DNA from: UBA1847 sp942492205
Lineage (GTDB): Bacteria > Pseudomonadota > Gammaproteobacteria > Steroidobacterales > Woeseiaceae
Length of the DNA stretch: 64,000 nt
Direction of reading: 5' to 3'
NCBI GenBank assembly: GCA_942492205.1
Contig: CALODT010000001.1
Location: forward strand, 1,612,001-1,676,000
A model generated the notes under the pieces. It was not told the origin of the DNA, did no database searches, and saw only the letters and a program-made list of their open reading frames with translations. Made by a program: the position numbers and the translations under genes. Within the stretch, counting starts at the first letter, position 1. Every line of letters begins with the position of its first letter. Positions 17,279 through 26,203 of this stretch are shown piece by piece.

Positions 17279-18391
17279 ATGTCGGGCGCGGACTCCAACT
17301 CGAAACCAGCTGATCTCGCTGAGATTCGTCGGCGCATCAATGCGATTGATGAGCAACTGCAGTCGCTGATCAATGACCGAGCGAAGATCGCTCAGCAAGT
17401 CGGTGTCGCCAAGGGCGAGCTCGCTGCGGCGGTAGACTACTATCGCCCGGAGCGTGAGGCTGAAGTGCTGCGAGCGGTGCTCGAGCGCAATGAGGGCCCG
17501 ATGCGCGATGAAGAGATGCTGCGGCTGTTCCGCGAGATCATGTCCGCCTGCCTGGCACAACAGGAGCCACTGAAGATCGGTTTCCTGGGGCCGGAAGGGA
17601 CCTTTACTCAAACGGCCGTCTACAAGCATTTCGGGCACTCGGTGCGAGCGCTGCCTTTTCATACGATCGATGAGGTGTTCCAGGAAGTAGAGAGTGGCGC
17701 GGCTGATTTCGGCGTTGTGCCAATAGAAAACTCGACCGAAGGTTCAGTGAACAATACGCTCGACATGTTCCTGACATCGCCACTGAAGATAGCAGGTGAG
17801 ATCGAACTCAAGATCGAGCAGCACCTGATGAGTAAATTCAAAGGGCTTGAGAATATTGAGCGCATTTGCGCTCACGAACAGTCGCTGGCGCAATGCCGTG
17901 GCTGGATTCGGGAAAACCTGCCGCACGTTGAGTTGATCGGAATGTCGAGTAACGCTGCAGGCGCGCGGCGAGCGCGTGACGAAGACGGCACCGCTGCAAT
18001 CGGGCCGGAAGTTGCAGCCGATGTTTATGAGCTCAATATCATGGTCAGCAACGTCGAGGACCGGCCGGACAACGCGACGCGTTTCCTGGTCGTGGGGCGC
18101 AAGCTCCTGGCGCCAAGCGGACGGGACAAAACCACATTGCTTGTTTCGACCAGTGACACCGCGGGCGGGGCCGGTGTGCTGCACCAGCTGCTGCTGCCGC
18201 TGGCAGAGCAGGGCATCAGCATGACCCGAATAGAATCGCGGCCATCGCGGCGGCGCAAATGGGACTACGTGTTCTTTATAGACATCGAAGGTCATGCCGA
18301 AGAGGCGCCCGTCTGCGACGCGCTCGCGCAGCTCGAGGAACGCAGTTCCTTGTTCAAGATCCTCGGTGCCTACCCGACGGCTATCGGCTAG
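17279..18391 (+). CDS. pheA: Bifunctional chorismate mutase/prephenate dehydratase (P-protein)
   Basis: A 370-residue enzyme turning chorismate into phenylpyruvate. It has an AroQ chorismate mutase domain (residues 10-95), prephenate dehydratase (about 100-275, starting IGFLGPEGTFTQTAV) and a C-terminal ACT domain with the phenylalanine-binding motif ESRPSRRRKWDYVFF. A CAGGAA ribosome site precedes the ATG. It lies 32 bp after serA. No hisC2/tyrA genes follow, unlike Pseudomonas, so the aromatic aminotransferase step must come from elsewhere. Confidence 0.95.
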   Translation: MSGADSNSKPADLAEIRRRINAIDEQLQSLINDRAKIAQQVGVAKGELAAAVDYYRPEREAEVLRAVLERNEGPMRDEEMLRLFREIMSACLAQQEPLKIGFLGPEGTFTQTAVYKHFGHSVRALPFHTIDEVFQEVESGAADFGVVPIENSTEGSVNNTLDMFLTSPLKIAGEIELKIEQHLMSKFKGLENIERICAHEQSLAQCRGWIRENLPHVELIGMSSNAAGARRARDEDGTAAIGPEVAADVYELNIMVSNVEDRPDNATRFLVVGRKLLAPSGRDKTTLLVSTSDTAGGAGVLHQLLLPLAEQGISMTRIESRPSRRRKWDYVFFIDIEGHAEEAPVCDALAQLEERSSLFKILGAYPTAIG

Positions 18392-18402
18392 GAATACGCC
18401 GA

Positions 18403-19707
18403 GTGCATTTTCAGGTAACTCCATCCAGGGTTGGTGACGCCGCGGTTACAGTGCCCGGCGACAAGTCGATCTCGCACCGTGCACTGATGCTGGGCAGCAT
18501 CGCGGAAGGTCGCACCTCGGTGAGCGGATTTCTCGACGGCGAAGACTGCCTCAGGACTTTGCAGGCCATGCGGGCTATGGGTGTGGAAATCGAGCAGCCG
18601 GACAGTACCCGAATGACCATCCACGGGGTGGGTTTGCACGGACTCAGTGCCGCAGCATCCGATCTCGATCTCGGTAATTCCGGTACGGCGATACGACTGA
18701 TGACGGGGCTTCTCAGCGGCCAGGCGTTTGACAGTGTCCTCGTCGGCGATGAATCGCTGAGTGGCCGCCCGATGGGTCGAATAACGACGCCGCTTTCGGA
18801 AATGGGCGCGCGGATCGAAAGTAACGATGGCAAACCACCATTGAGGATTGCCGGTGGCAGCAGCCTGCGGGGTATCCACTACGAGATGCCGGTGGCGAGC
18901 GCCCAGGTCAAGTCCTGCGTGCTGCTGGCAGGGCTTTATGCTGACGGCACCACCAGCGTCACGGAGCCCGCCGTGACCCGCGATCATACGGAGCGCATGC
19001 TTCGAACCATGGGCGTTGATGTCAGGACGGTGGGCAGTCGCATCTCACTGCGCGGCGGTCAGCCGCTCAGTGGCTGCCAGGTTGAGGTACCGGCGGACCT
19101 GTCGTCTGCGGCATTCGTCATGTTGGCAGCCATTCTCGCCGAACGGGCGGATGTCCTGATCTCGAACGTTGGCATCAACCCGACGCGAACCGGGGTTATC
19201 GATATCCTGCAGGGCATGGGTGCGGATATTTCCCTCGAGAACGCCCGCATGCTCGGTGAAGAGCCGGTCGCCGACGTGCGAGTGCGATCATCCGAACTGC
19301 AGGGCGGCAAAGTCGACCCGGCACTTGTGTCCCTGGCGATTGACGAGTTTCCGGTCCTGTTTGTCGCTGCCGCGGCCGCCAACGGCGCCACAGAATTCTC
19401 GGGAATCGCCGAGTTGCGCGTCAAGGAGAGCGACCGTATTGCGGCCATGGCGGAGGGCATGCGCAAACTGGGCATACAGGTCGACGAGTTCCCTGACGGT
19501 GCGGTGGTCCATGGCGGGCGTTTCTCCGGTGGCACTGTCGACAGCCATGGCGATCATCGCGTGGCGATGTCGCTGGCCATTGCGGGCAGTATTGCGAGCG
19601 CGCCGGTCAGCGTCCGCGATGTCGCGGCCGTGGACACGTCATTCCCCGGATTTGCGGGCTGCATGGCGTCAATAGGCGCGGATATTCGCTGCGAGGGCGC
19701 GGAATGA
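18403..19707 (+). CDS. aroA: 3-phosphoshikimate 1-carboxyvinyltransferase (EPSP synthase)
   Basis: A 434-residue EPSP synthase of the shikimate pathway. Substrate-binding motifs are PGDKSISHRALMLGS, LGNSGTAIRLMTG, RVKESDRI and DHRVAMS. The gene starts at GTG 18403 (HFQVTPSRVGD), 11 bp after pheA; a long open frame upstream of it lies inside pheA and is not used. It overlaps cmk by four bases, as expected for this cluster. Unlike Pseudomonas it is not fused to tyrA. Confidence 0.94.
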   Translation: MHFQVTPSRVGDAAVTVPGDKSISHRALMLGSIAEGRTSVSGFLDGEDCLRTLQAMRAMGVEIEQPDSTRMTIHGVGLHGLSAAASDLDLGNSGTAIRLMTGLLSGQAFDSVLVGDESLSGRPMGRITTPLSEMGARIESNDGKPPLRIAGGSSLRGIHYEMPVASAQVKSCVLLAGLYADGTTSVTEPAVTRDHTERMLRTMGVDVRTVGSRISLRGGQPLSGCQVEVPADLSSAAFVMLAAILAERADVLISNVGINPTRTGVIDILQGMGADISLENARMLGEEPVADVRVRSSELQGGKVDPALVSLAIDEFPVLFVAAAAANGATEFSGIAELRVKESDRIAAMAEGMRKLGIQVDEFPDGAVVHGGRFSGGTVDSHGDHRVAMSLAIAGSIASAPVSVRDVAAVDTSFPGFAGCMASIGADIRCEGAE

Positions 19708-20381
19708 CGAAGAAAACGGTCCCGGTTATCGCTATTGACGGCCCGAGTGGCTCCGGCAAAGGCACGATCGCGCACCGCGTTGCCAGCGCACTGGGCTGGC
19801 ACCTGCTGGACAGCGGGGCCCTGTACAGGCTGGTGGCGCTTGCGGCCCGGAAGGCCGGGGTGCCGCTCGATGCCGAAGATCGCCTGGCATTGCTGGCCGG
19901 CGCCCTGGATGTCCGGTTTGACAGTCACGACGACGGATCCGAGCGTATCTGGCTGGATGGCGAGGATGTAACCCTTGAAGTCCGAACCGAGCAGGCCGGC
20001 GCCGGGGCTTCGGCGGTGGCCGTACTCCCGGCGGTGCGCGAGGCCCTCCTGGAGCGCCAGCGGGCTTTCCAGCAGCCTCCCGGGCTGGTGGCCGATGGCC
20101 GCGACATGGGCACCCATGTGTTTGCCGACGCGACGCTCAAGATCTACCTTACCGCGAGCGCCGAGGAACGTGCCCGAAGACGCCATAAGCAGTTGAAAGA
20201 CAAGGGGATGGATGTTAGCCTTGCCGCCCTTTCACGGGACATAGAGGACCGTGACCGGCGGGATACCGAGCGATCGGTGGCTCCGCTACGGCCTGCCGAG
20301 GATGCCAGGATTCTGGATTCTTCCGGTCAGTCCATCGAGGCGGTCACCAGCACCATTCTCGATTGGGTCGCAGAACTCTAG
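19704..20381 (+). CDS. cmk: Cytidylate kinase
   Basis: A 225-residue (d)CMP kinase. The P-loop IDGPSGSGKGTIA is at residues 11-23, and the CMP-binding DGRDMGTHVF motif and the lid RDxxDRxR-like segment SRDIEDRDRRDTERS follow. It overlaps aroA by four bases and is closed by a terminator before rpsA. Confidence 0.95.
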   Translation: MTKKTVPVIAIDGPSGSGKGTIAHRVASALGWHLLDSGALYRLVALAARKAGVPLDAEDRLALLAGALDVRFDSHDDGSERIWLDGEDVTLEVRTEQAGAGASAVAVLPAVREALLERQRAFQQPPGLVADGRDMGTHVFADATLKIYLTASAEERARRRHKQLKDKGMDVSLAALSRDIEDRDRRDTERSVAPLRPAEDARILDSSGQSIEAVTSTILDWVAEL

Positions 20382-20405
20382 ACTCTCCTTAAGGATGTTA
20401 AGGAC

Positions 20406-20437
20406 AGGAACGAACAGGATGTTCGCTCCTTTTTTCT
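20406..20437 (+). terminator. Terminator between cmk and rpsA
   Basis: A 10-bp stem (20406-20415 / 20421-20430, one mismatch) with a five-base loop, followed by six T. It separates the aro unit from rpsA, which therefore probably has its own promoter between 20438 and 20476. Confidence 0.8.
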
Positions 20438-20476
20438 AATGACCGTCGGTAGCAGGATGCGACCAGGCGTTTGGGT

Positions 20477-20493
20477 GGGAACCTTAAGTTCCC
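20477..20493 (+). promoter_or_regulatory. rpsA leader hairpin
   Basis: GGGAAC-CTTAA-GTTCCC hairpin ending 15 bases before the rpsA ATG, where a normal ribosome site would be. No good Shine-Dalgarno is present. In other gammaproteobacteria rpsA is translated from a structured leader recognised and repressed by S1 itself; this hairpin may play that part. Confidence 0.45.
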
Positions 20494-20508
20494 TTGGATC
20501 TTTTAAAC

Positions 20509-22191
20509 ATGTCTGAAAGTTTTGCTGAATTATTTGAAGAAAGTTTTGCCAGCCAACAAATAAAGCCGGGTGCCATCATCACTGGTGTGGTTGTCGCCGT
20601 AAATGACGATGTTGTACTCGTCAGCGCAGGTCTCAAATCCGAGGCCGTTATTCCTCTCGAACAGTTCAAGAACGACAAGATCGAAGGCGGTATTTCCGTC
20701 GGCGACAAGGTCGAGGTCGCACTGGATGCCGTCGAGGACGGCTTCGGCGAGACCAAGCTGTCACGGGAAAAGGCAATTCGTGCGCGCACCTGGATTGAAC
20801 TCGAAAAGGCGTTCGAAGCCGGCGAGGTCGTGGAAGGTGTCATCAATGGCCGCGTGAAGGGTGGCTTTACTGTCGAGATCGACAGTGTCCGAGCATTCTT
20901 GCCGGGTTCGTTGGTTGACGTGCGCCCGGTGCGCGATCCGGCGTATCTCGAAGGCAAGAGCCTCGAGTTCAAGGTGATCAAGCTCGACCAGAAACGCAAC
21001 AACGTTGTTGTTTCAAGGCGTGCGGTTGTCGAAAAAGAATTCTCCGCAGAGCGCGAAGCGCTGCTGAAGGAATTGCAGGAAGGCAACATGGCGAAGGGTA
21101 TCGTCAAGAACCTCACAGATTACGGCGCATTCGTCGATCTGGGCGGCATCGATGGCCTCTTGCACATTACCGACATGGCCTGGAAGCGCGTCAAGCACCC
21201 GTCCGAGGTGGTTGAAGTTGGGCAGGAAATTGACGTCAAGATCCTCAAGTTCGACCGAGAGCGCCAGCGCGTGTCTCTGGGTATGAAGCAACTCGGTGAC
21301 GATCCCTGGCAGGATCTTGCGCGTCGTTACCCGCCGCAGACCCGTATCTTCGGCAAGGTTACGAATATTGCGGATTACGGTTGCTTCGTCGAAATCGAAG
21401 ACGGCGTCGAAGGCCTGGTTCATGTGTCCGAGATGGACTGGACCAACAAGAACGTCAACCCGTCACGCGTAGTCTCAATTGGTGAAGAAGTCGAAGTGAT
21501 GGTCATCGAAATCGATGAAGAGCGTCGGCGAATTTCACTGGGTATCAAGCAGTGCAAGTCGAATCCGTGGGCCGAGTTCTCAGCGACGTTTAATCGTGGC
21601 GACAAGGTTTCCGGCCAGATCAAGTCAATTACTGATTTCGGTATCTTCATTGGTCTGGATGGCGGTATTGACGGCCTGGTACACCTGTCCGATATTTCCT
21701 GGGATTACCCCGGTGAAGAAGCGGTCAGGAACTACAAGAAAGGGCAGGAGATCGAGGCCGCTGTACTGGCAATCGATTCGGATCGGGAGCGCATCTCGCT
21801 CGGTATCAAGCAGCTTGAGAAAGACCCTTTCTCGAACTGGCTGGCAGCTCATCCGAAGAACTCGATCGTCAAGGGCACGGTCACCGAAGTGGATGCGCGT
21901 GGCGCAATGGTCGATCTCGGCGATGGTGTTTTCGGCAACCTGCGAGCTTCAGAACTTGCTCGAGGCAGGGTCGAGGATGCACGGACCATGATCAAGGTCG
22001 GCGAGGAAATCGAGGCGAAATTCACCAATGTTGATCGGAAGAATCGCGCAATTGCGCTGTCGATCAAGGCCAAAGAGGTCCATGACGAAGCTGAAGCGGT
22101 CAGCAGCTACAAGGCTGACTCCGCCGCAGCGCCTGTTGGAACCACTCTTGGCGAGCTTCTGAAGGAAAAGATGTCCGGCGGAAGCAAATAA
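20509..22191 (+). CDS. rpsA: 30S ribosomal protein S1
   Basis: A 560-residue protein with six S1 (OB-fold) repeats. The first two anchor the ribosome and the last four bind mRNA; repeats are recognisable from GAIITGVV, GVINGRVKGGFTVEID, AKGIVKNLTDYGAFVDLGG, GKVTNIADYGCFVEIE, GQIKSITDFGIFIGLDG and KGTVTEVDARGAMVDLG. The ATG at 20509 (SESFAELFEES) is the family start; five further codons upstream are in frame but unneeded. It has its own leader and a strong terminator. Confidence 0.97.
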   Translation: MSESFAELFEESFASQQIKPGAIITGVVVAVNDDVVLVSAGLKSEAVIPLEQFKNDKIEGGISVGDKVEVALDAVEDGFGETKLSREKAIRARTWIELEKAFEAGEVVEGVINGRVKGGFTVEIDSVRAFLPGSLVDVRPVRDPAYLEGKSLEFKVIKLDQKRNNVVVSRRAVVEKEFSAEREALLKELQEGNMAKGIVKNLTDYGAFVDLGGIDGLLHITDMAWKRVKHPSEVVEVGQEIDVKILKFDRERQRVSLGMKQLGDDPWQDLARRYPPQTRIFGKVTNIADYGCFVEIEDGVEGLVHVSEMDWTNKNVNPSRVVSIGEEVEVMVIEIDEERRRISLGIKQCKSNPWAEFSATFNRGDKVSGQIKSITDFGIFIGLDGGIDGLVHLSDISWDYPGEEAVRNYKKGQEIEAAVLAIDSDRERISLGIKQLEKDPFSNWLAAHPKNSIVKGTVTEVDARGAMVDLGDGVFGNLRASELARGRVEDARTMIKVGEEIEAKFTNVDRKNRAIALSIKAKEVHDEAEAVSSYKADSAAAPVGTTLGELLKEKMSGGSK

Positions 22192-22204
22192 TAAGTAAAA
22201 AAGG

Positions 22205-22240
22205 TAGCCCGGACCGCCCGGTCCGGGCTATTATTGTCTT
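22205..22240 (+). terminator. Strong terminator after rpsA
   Basis: Perfect 11-bp stem TAGCCCGGACC / GGTCCGGGCTA with a four-base loop, followed by TTATTGTCTTT. It lies 13 bp after rpsA. Confidence 0.9.
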
Positions 22241-22286
22241 TACTATCCGTGGGTTACGCTGACAAGGCGGTACGGCGACAAGTAAA

Positions 22287-22589
22287 ATGACAAAATCTGA
22301 ACTGATAGAATCAATCTCCCGCAAGCAAAAGCACTTGCCAGCCAAAGATGTTGAACTGGCGGTCAAGCATTTGCTCGACCTGATGAGTGACTCTCTTGCC
22401 AAGGGACAGCGCATCGAAATTCGCGGCTTCGGGAGTTTCTCGTTGCACTATCGTCCACCGCGCATTGGTCGTAACCCGAAGACGGGAGAAGCCGTCGCGT
22501 TGTCGGGCAAATATGTGCCGCATTTCAAGCCGGGCAAAGACCTGCGCGAACGCGTGAATGAGAGTCGCCACTTTCCAATCAAGAACTGA
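22287..22589 (+). CDS. ihfB: Integration host factor subunit beta
   Basis: A 100-residue DNA-bending protein of the HU/IHF family. The typical beta-arm region RPPRIGRNPKTGEAVAL contains the Pro that intercalates DNA, and RGFGSFSLHYR precedes it. It forms a heterodimer with IhfA, encoded at 36355 in this window. The gene follows rpsA as in E. coli and Pseudomonas and is followed by a hairpin with a T run. Confidence 0.95.
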   Translation: MTKSELIESISRKQKHLPAKDVELAVKHLLDLMSDSLAKGQRIEIRGFGSFSLHYRPPRIGRNPKTGEAVALSGKYVPHFKPGKDLRERVNESRHFPIKN

Positions 22590-22591
22590 CC

Positions 22592-22624
22592 GCGCACAAT
22601 AACGTGCGCTTATCTGTTTTTTTT
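22592..22624 (+). terminator. Terminator after ihfB
   Basis: GCGCAC-AATAAC-GTGCGC hairpin starting two bases after ihfB. An eight-base T run begins six bases beyond the stem, so termination may be partial, allowing read-through to lapA. Confidence 0.6.
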
Positions 22625-22652
22625 CCCCGACTGACTTCCCTGGAGTGAGCGC

Positions 22653-22949
22653 ATGCTGAAACGTGTCGGCCTGCTGATTCTCATCATTGTCATTGCCGTG
22701 TTGATGGCGACTTTTACTGCGATAAATACTGGCACTGTTGAAATCGACCTGGCATTTGCAGAATTCACCAAACCGTTACCGCTTGTTCTGACGGTAACGT
22801 TCGCCCTGGGGTGGCTGTTCGGCATTCTCTGCATGGGCTTCTTCGCAATCAAGCTAATCAATGAACGCCGTGTGTTACGCAGGTCTCTGCGGTTGTCGGA
22901 GAGCGAGGTTACAAGCCTGCGTGGTTTGCCGTTGAACGATGCCGACTGA
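22653..22949 (+). CDS. lapA: Lipopolysaccharide assembly protein A domain protein (LapA)
   Basis: A 98-residue inner-membrane protein with two hydrophobic helices (about residues 5-25 and 42-65) and a short charged coiled coil after them. This is the LapA/YciS pattern. LapA works with LapB in controlling LPS synthesis. GGAG lies eight bases before the ATG. It overlaps lapB by 11 bases. Confidence 0.9.
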   Translation: MLKRVGLLILIIVIAVLMATFTAINTGTVEIDLAFAEFTKPLPLVLTVTFALGWLFGILCMGFFAIKLINERRVLRRSLRLSESEVTSLRGLPLNDAD

Positions 22950-24141
22950 ATCTACCTTTCTGCTGGCGGGCCTGTTTCTCTTGCTCGCTGCCGCAGGCTG
23001 GGCAATGGGTCGGTTCGGTGAGCGCGACGAGATGGACGCGCCGCCACCGATCAATATCGACTATCTCAAGGGCCTCAATTTCCTGTTGAACGAACAAACG
23101 GATCAGGCGCTGGAGCATTTTCTGCGCATGGTGCGCGTCGACGACAAGACGATCGAAACGCACTTTGCACTCGGCAGCCTTTTCCGCCGCCGCGGCGAAA
23201 TGGACCGGGCTATTCGCATTCACCAGAATATCATTGCGAGGCCTGATCTGGCCGCAGATCAGCGCGACCAGGCGTTGTATTCTCTCGCCAAAGACTACCT
23301 GGCAGCGGGATTGCTGGACCGGGCGGAAAAGATTTTTTCGCGACTCGCGGAGGGGTCCCGGTACCAGGTACAGGCGCTGGAGAATTTGGGGCGTATCTAT
23401 GAGCAGGAGCGTGACTGGGAAAAGGCGGTCGACGCCGGTCACCGCCTGGAAGTCCTGAGTGGGCGCTCGCTGGCATTGCAGATCGCCCATTATTATTGCG
23501 AGCTTGCAGAGGCCGCTGCTGCCGCGAAGAACTACACGGCGGCGCGTGAGTACGTCAAGAAAGCGCAATCCGGGCGACCCCGAACAATGCGTGGTGCCTT
23601 GACGCGGGCGCACATCGCTCGTGATACCGGCGACAACAAGACGGCACTAAAGCTTTACCACCGAATTATCGACGAAGACACCTACCTTATTGCGGAGGCA
23701 CTGCCGGAGATCGTCGCGATTTACACTAGTGAGAACGCCACCCGTGACCTGGAAAAAGCACTGACTACGCTACTGTCGAGAAACCCCGAATCCAGTTCGC
23801 TCATCGCCTACACGGCAATTGTCAACGACCTTGGTGGCATCGCCGTAATCGATAATTGTGTTGAGCAGTACATGCTCAATGAGCCGACCCTTGGCGAGTT
23901 CGTGGAGCTGCAACAATTGTCCGAGGGAGACAAGGGCTCGCACGATTCGGCGCTGGCGAAGGTCCGCCGCGCCCTGTCGAAACTTGCGAGCGCCACGCCC
24001 CGATACCAATGCCAGGAGTGCGGCTTCTCCAGTCAGAGACTGCTCTGGCAGTGTCCGAGTTGTCGCAACTGGGAAACACAGCGGCCTGCGTCGCGCGTGC
24101 AGTTCGACACGCTGCTGCAACACAGCATCACCAATCGATAG
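22939..24141 (+). CDS. lapB: Lipopolysaccharide assembly protein B (LapB/YciM)
   Basis: A 400-residue protein with one N-terminal membrane helix, a series of TPR repeats (about residues 40-330) and a C-terminal rubredoxin-like metal site, CQECGF and CPSCRNW. In E. coli LapB recruits FtsH to degrade LpxC and so tunes LPS synthesis. Overlap with lapA suggests translational coupling. Confidence 0.95.
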   Translation: MPTESTFLLAGLFLLLAAAGWAMGRFGERDEMDAPPPINIDYLKGLNFLLNEQTDQALEHFLRMVRVDDKTIETHFALGSLFRRRGEMDRAIRIHQNIIARPDLAADQRDQALYSLAKDYLAAGLLDRAEKIFSRLAEGSRYQVQALENLGRIYEQERDWEKAVDAGHRLEVLSGRSLALQIAHYYCELAEAAAAAKNYTAAREYVKKAQSGRPRTMRGALTRAHIARDTGDNKTALKLYHRIIDEDTYLIAEALPEIVAIYTSENATRDLEKALTTLLSRNPESSSLIAYTAIVNDLGGIAVIDNCVEQYMLNEPTLGEFVELQQLSEGDKGSHDSALAKVRRALSKLASATPRYQCQECGFSSQRLLWQCPSCRNWETQRPASRVQFDTLLQHSITNR

Positions 24142-24161
24142 TTCGCGTTTTCGCGCGAACT
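24140..24161. repeat. Perfect inverted repeat at the lapB stop
   Basis: AGTTCGCG-TTTTCG-CGCGAACT overlaps the last bases of lapB. A second small inverted repeat ACTGCA/TGCAGT follows directly. There is no T run, so this is not an ordinary terminator; it may stabilise the mRNA end. Confidence 0.45.
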
Positions 24162-24191
24162 GCAGACTTTTGCAGTGGGGACTCCCACGCC

Positions 24192-24245
24192 ATGAAACCT
24201 ATCCTCTTCCTTGCCGCTATCTTTGCGGCGCTTTTAAAACGATGA
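24192..24245 (+). CDS. Short hydrophobic ORF upstream of comEA
   Basis: ATG to TGA encodes MKPILFLAAIFAALLKR, 17 residues. The stop overlaps the GAGGAG ribosome site of the comEA-like gene 12 bp downstream. It could be a leader peptide coupled to that gene, or chance. No ribosome site of its own is clear. Confidence 0.25.
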   Translation: MKPILFLAAIFAALLKR

Positions 24246-24256
24246 GGAGTATTCTT

Positions 24257-24532
24257 ATGAAGACACGGAGGTTAACACTGGCGCTGCTCTGGCTGTTGAT
24301 GCCCTGGATCGCAGCGGCCGGGCCGGTAGATATTAATACCGCAGACGCGGAGACTATTGCAGCGGAGCTGAAGGGCGTCGGGCTTGCCAAGGCCAGGGCC
24401 ATTGTCGAGTACCGCAAGAAGCATGGCCCTTTCAAGCACCCGGGTGAGCTTTCTCTGGTCAAGGGCATCGGCGAGCGCACCGTAGAACTCAACGGTAACG
24501 ATATCCAGGTCTCTGCGCCGAAAAAGAAATAG
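24257..24532 (+). CDS. ComEA-like helix-hairpin-helix protein
   Basis: A 91-residue secreted protein with a signal peptide (ending IAAAGP) and two helix-hairpin-helix motifs: VDINTADAETIAAELKGVG and LVKGIGERTVELN. ComEA-type proteins bind double-stranded DNA in the periplasm during natural transformation. GAGGAG is eight bases before the ATG. A longer open frame starts inside lapB and is not used. Other competence genes are not seen here. Confidence 0.88.
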   Translation: MKTRRLTLALLWLLMPWIAAAGPVDINTADAETIAAELKGVGLAKARAIVEYRKKHGPFKHPGELSLVKGIGERTVELNGNDIQVSAPKKK

Positions 24533-24677
24533 CCGGTGCGGGCGGGGCGCCGCCAGTTTGAGGCGACGACCTGGCTTTGCGGCCCACTCTACGGGTACTC
24601 CCGAGATCTGCGTCAAGGCGCGGCGCTGTGGTTTTGGCTATGATCCACCTCCAGAATCGCAATTGCGGAGTATCAGG

Positions 24678-25547
24678 TTGAGCGAACAAGTCAAAGCGGC
24701 CGTGTTCCCGGTCGCAGGGCGGGGAACACGGTTCTTGCCGGCAACCAAGGCAAGCCCGAAGGAAATGCTGCCTGTCGTCGACAAGCCGCTGATTCAGTAC
24801 GCTGTCGAAGAGGCGATTGAGGCGGGCGCGAACAAGCTTGTCTTCGTAACAGGCAGTTCGAAGCGCGCAATCGAAGACCATTTCGACAGTGATCCCGAAC
24901 TCGAACAGGCGCTGATCGAGGCCGGCAAGAACGAATTGCTCGCTACCATACAGGGTATCGTGCCGGCGGGCGTTTCCTGCATCTACATTCGCCAGGGCAA
25001 GCCACTCGGCCTCGGGCACGCCGTGCTGTGCGCCCGGCCAGCGGTAGGAGACGCGCCGTTTTTCGTGCACCTGGCGGACGACCTGATCGCTGGGAGTCCC
25101 GGTTGCCTCGCGCAGATGGCCGGGGAATACGAACGCCACGGCGGCAGCGTTATCGCCGTTGAGACCGTGCCGCGAGAGCACACGTCGAGTTACGGCATCG
25201 TTGCAGTCGATGAAGCCGCGCAGGGGCGGATTTCAGAGATCGTCGAAAAGCCCGATCCTGCCGAAGCCCCCTCGAATTCTGCGGTCGTTGGTCGATACCT
25301 GCTGCGGCCGGAGATCTTCGACAAGCTTGAGCGCATCGGTGCGGGAGCCGGTGGTGAGATTCAGCTGACTGACGGAATCGCGGATCTGCTCGACGAATCG
25401 GCCGTTTACGCGTACTCGTTCGACGGCGTACGTTTCGATTGCGGTAGCAAACTCGGCTACCTGCAGGCGACTGTCGCCTACGGGTTGGAGCATCCTGATA
25501 CCGGCAAGCGGTTCCGGGAGCATCTGCAAGCGCTGCTGGGCAGCTAG
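24678..25547 (+). CDS. galU: UTP-glucose-1-phosphate uridylyltransferase (TTG start)
   Basis: A 289-residue nucleotidyltransferase making UDP-glucose. Motifs are the nucleotide loop VAGRGTRFLPATKASPKEML, then ADDLI and EIVEKPDP. The chosen start is TTG at 24678, with GGAG seven bases upstream, giving SEQVKAAVFPVAG, the usual GalU start. An ATG 120 bases upstream would add 40 residues that look unlike the family. It is convergent with the membrane-protein gene at 25574. Confidence 0.93.
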   Translation: MSEQVKAAVFPVAGRGTRFLPATKASPKEMLPVVDKPLIQYAVEEAIEAGANKLVFVTGSSKRAIEDHFDSDPELEQALIEAGKNELLATIQGIVPAGVSCIYIRQGKPLGLGHAVLCARPAVGDAPFFVHLADDLIAGSPGCLAQMAGEYERHGGSVIAVETVPREHTSSYGIVAVDEAAQGRISEIVEKPDPAEAPSNSAVVGRYLLRPEIFDKLERIGAGAGGEIQLTDGIADLLDESAVYAYSFDGVRFDCGSKLGYLQATVAYGLEHPDTGKRFREHLQALLGS

Positions 25548-25573
25548 AGGGCCTTCCTAGTCCGCGCTTCAGG

Positions 25574-25993
25574 TCACGTCGGATGTGTCGAGGGCCCATG
25601 CAGAAACGCTGCCACCACGCCGAGAACCAGCAGGAGGAGGCCATCCCCCACCATTTGCTGGATCGCAAGACCCGCGGGGATCGGCTGGACAACGTAGGAA
25701 ATGATATAGGTTGGAACGGCCGCCAGCAGTGCGACCGCAAGGCCGAAACGCAACCCCTGCGCGATTCGTGGTTTGTCCTCCGCACCTCGCTGATAGATCC
25801 ACGCAAAGGCCCCGGCCAGAATCAGGTGAGCGATCAGAACCAGGTAGAACAGGGCTTGGGTGTCGGTCTCTGAGCGATACAGGTTGGGCAGTGTCGCGTA
25901 CATCTCGTTGAGAAACACGCCGTGAACGGCAAAGCTCCCGGCCATCCAGACAACAAAAATCACGGCCCAGGAGATCAGGAAGTTCTTGTTCAT
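25574..25993 (-). CDS. Small four-helix membrane protein
   Basis: A 139-residue protein with four hydrophobic segments (about residues 5-25, 47-65, 80-100, 112-132). The first contains the conserved-looking FVVWMAGSFAVHG. I recognise similar hypothetical proteins in proteobacteria but no function. It has a reasonable ribosome site (AGGAGGTAGCC) and is divergent from the gene at 26204 across an AT-rich 210-bp region. Confidence 0.75.
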   Translation of the reverse strand: MNKNFLISWAVIFVVWMAGSFAVHGVFLNEMYATLPNLYRSETDTQALFYLVLIAHLILAGAFAWIYQRGAEDKPRIAQGLRFGLAVALLAAVPTYIISYVVQPIPAGLAIQQMVGDGLLLLVLGVVAAFLHGPSTHPT

Positions 25994-26203
25994 GGCTACC
26001 TCCTACGGCCGGAGAATCGTTTGAGTTATTTTTTCGGCCGGTGAATACTGATTGTAGCGCAGGCGCTGCGATCCGCTACCAGTTCTAGAATAAGACTTAG
26101 AAAAAACTTATAAAAGCATAATAAATATAAGAATAATAGTCGTTTTTCGACGGGCGACGGCGGCCACCGGCGGCGCCTCGCCGCAAAACTTAAGGAGCGC
26201 AAT

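Noticed and set aside
20438..20476. Possible small gene between cmk terminator and rpsA
   Set aside because: No start codon with a ribosome site; more likely the rpsA promoter and leader.
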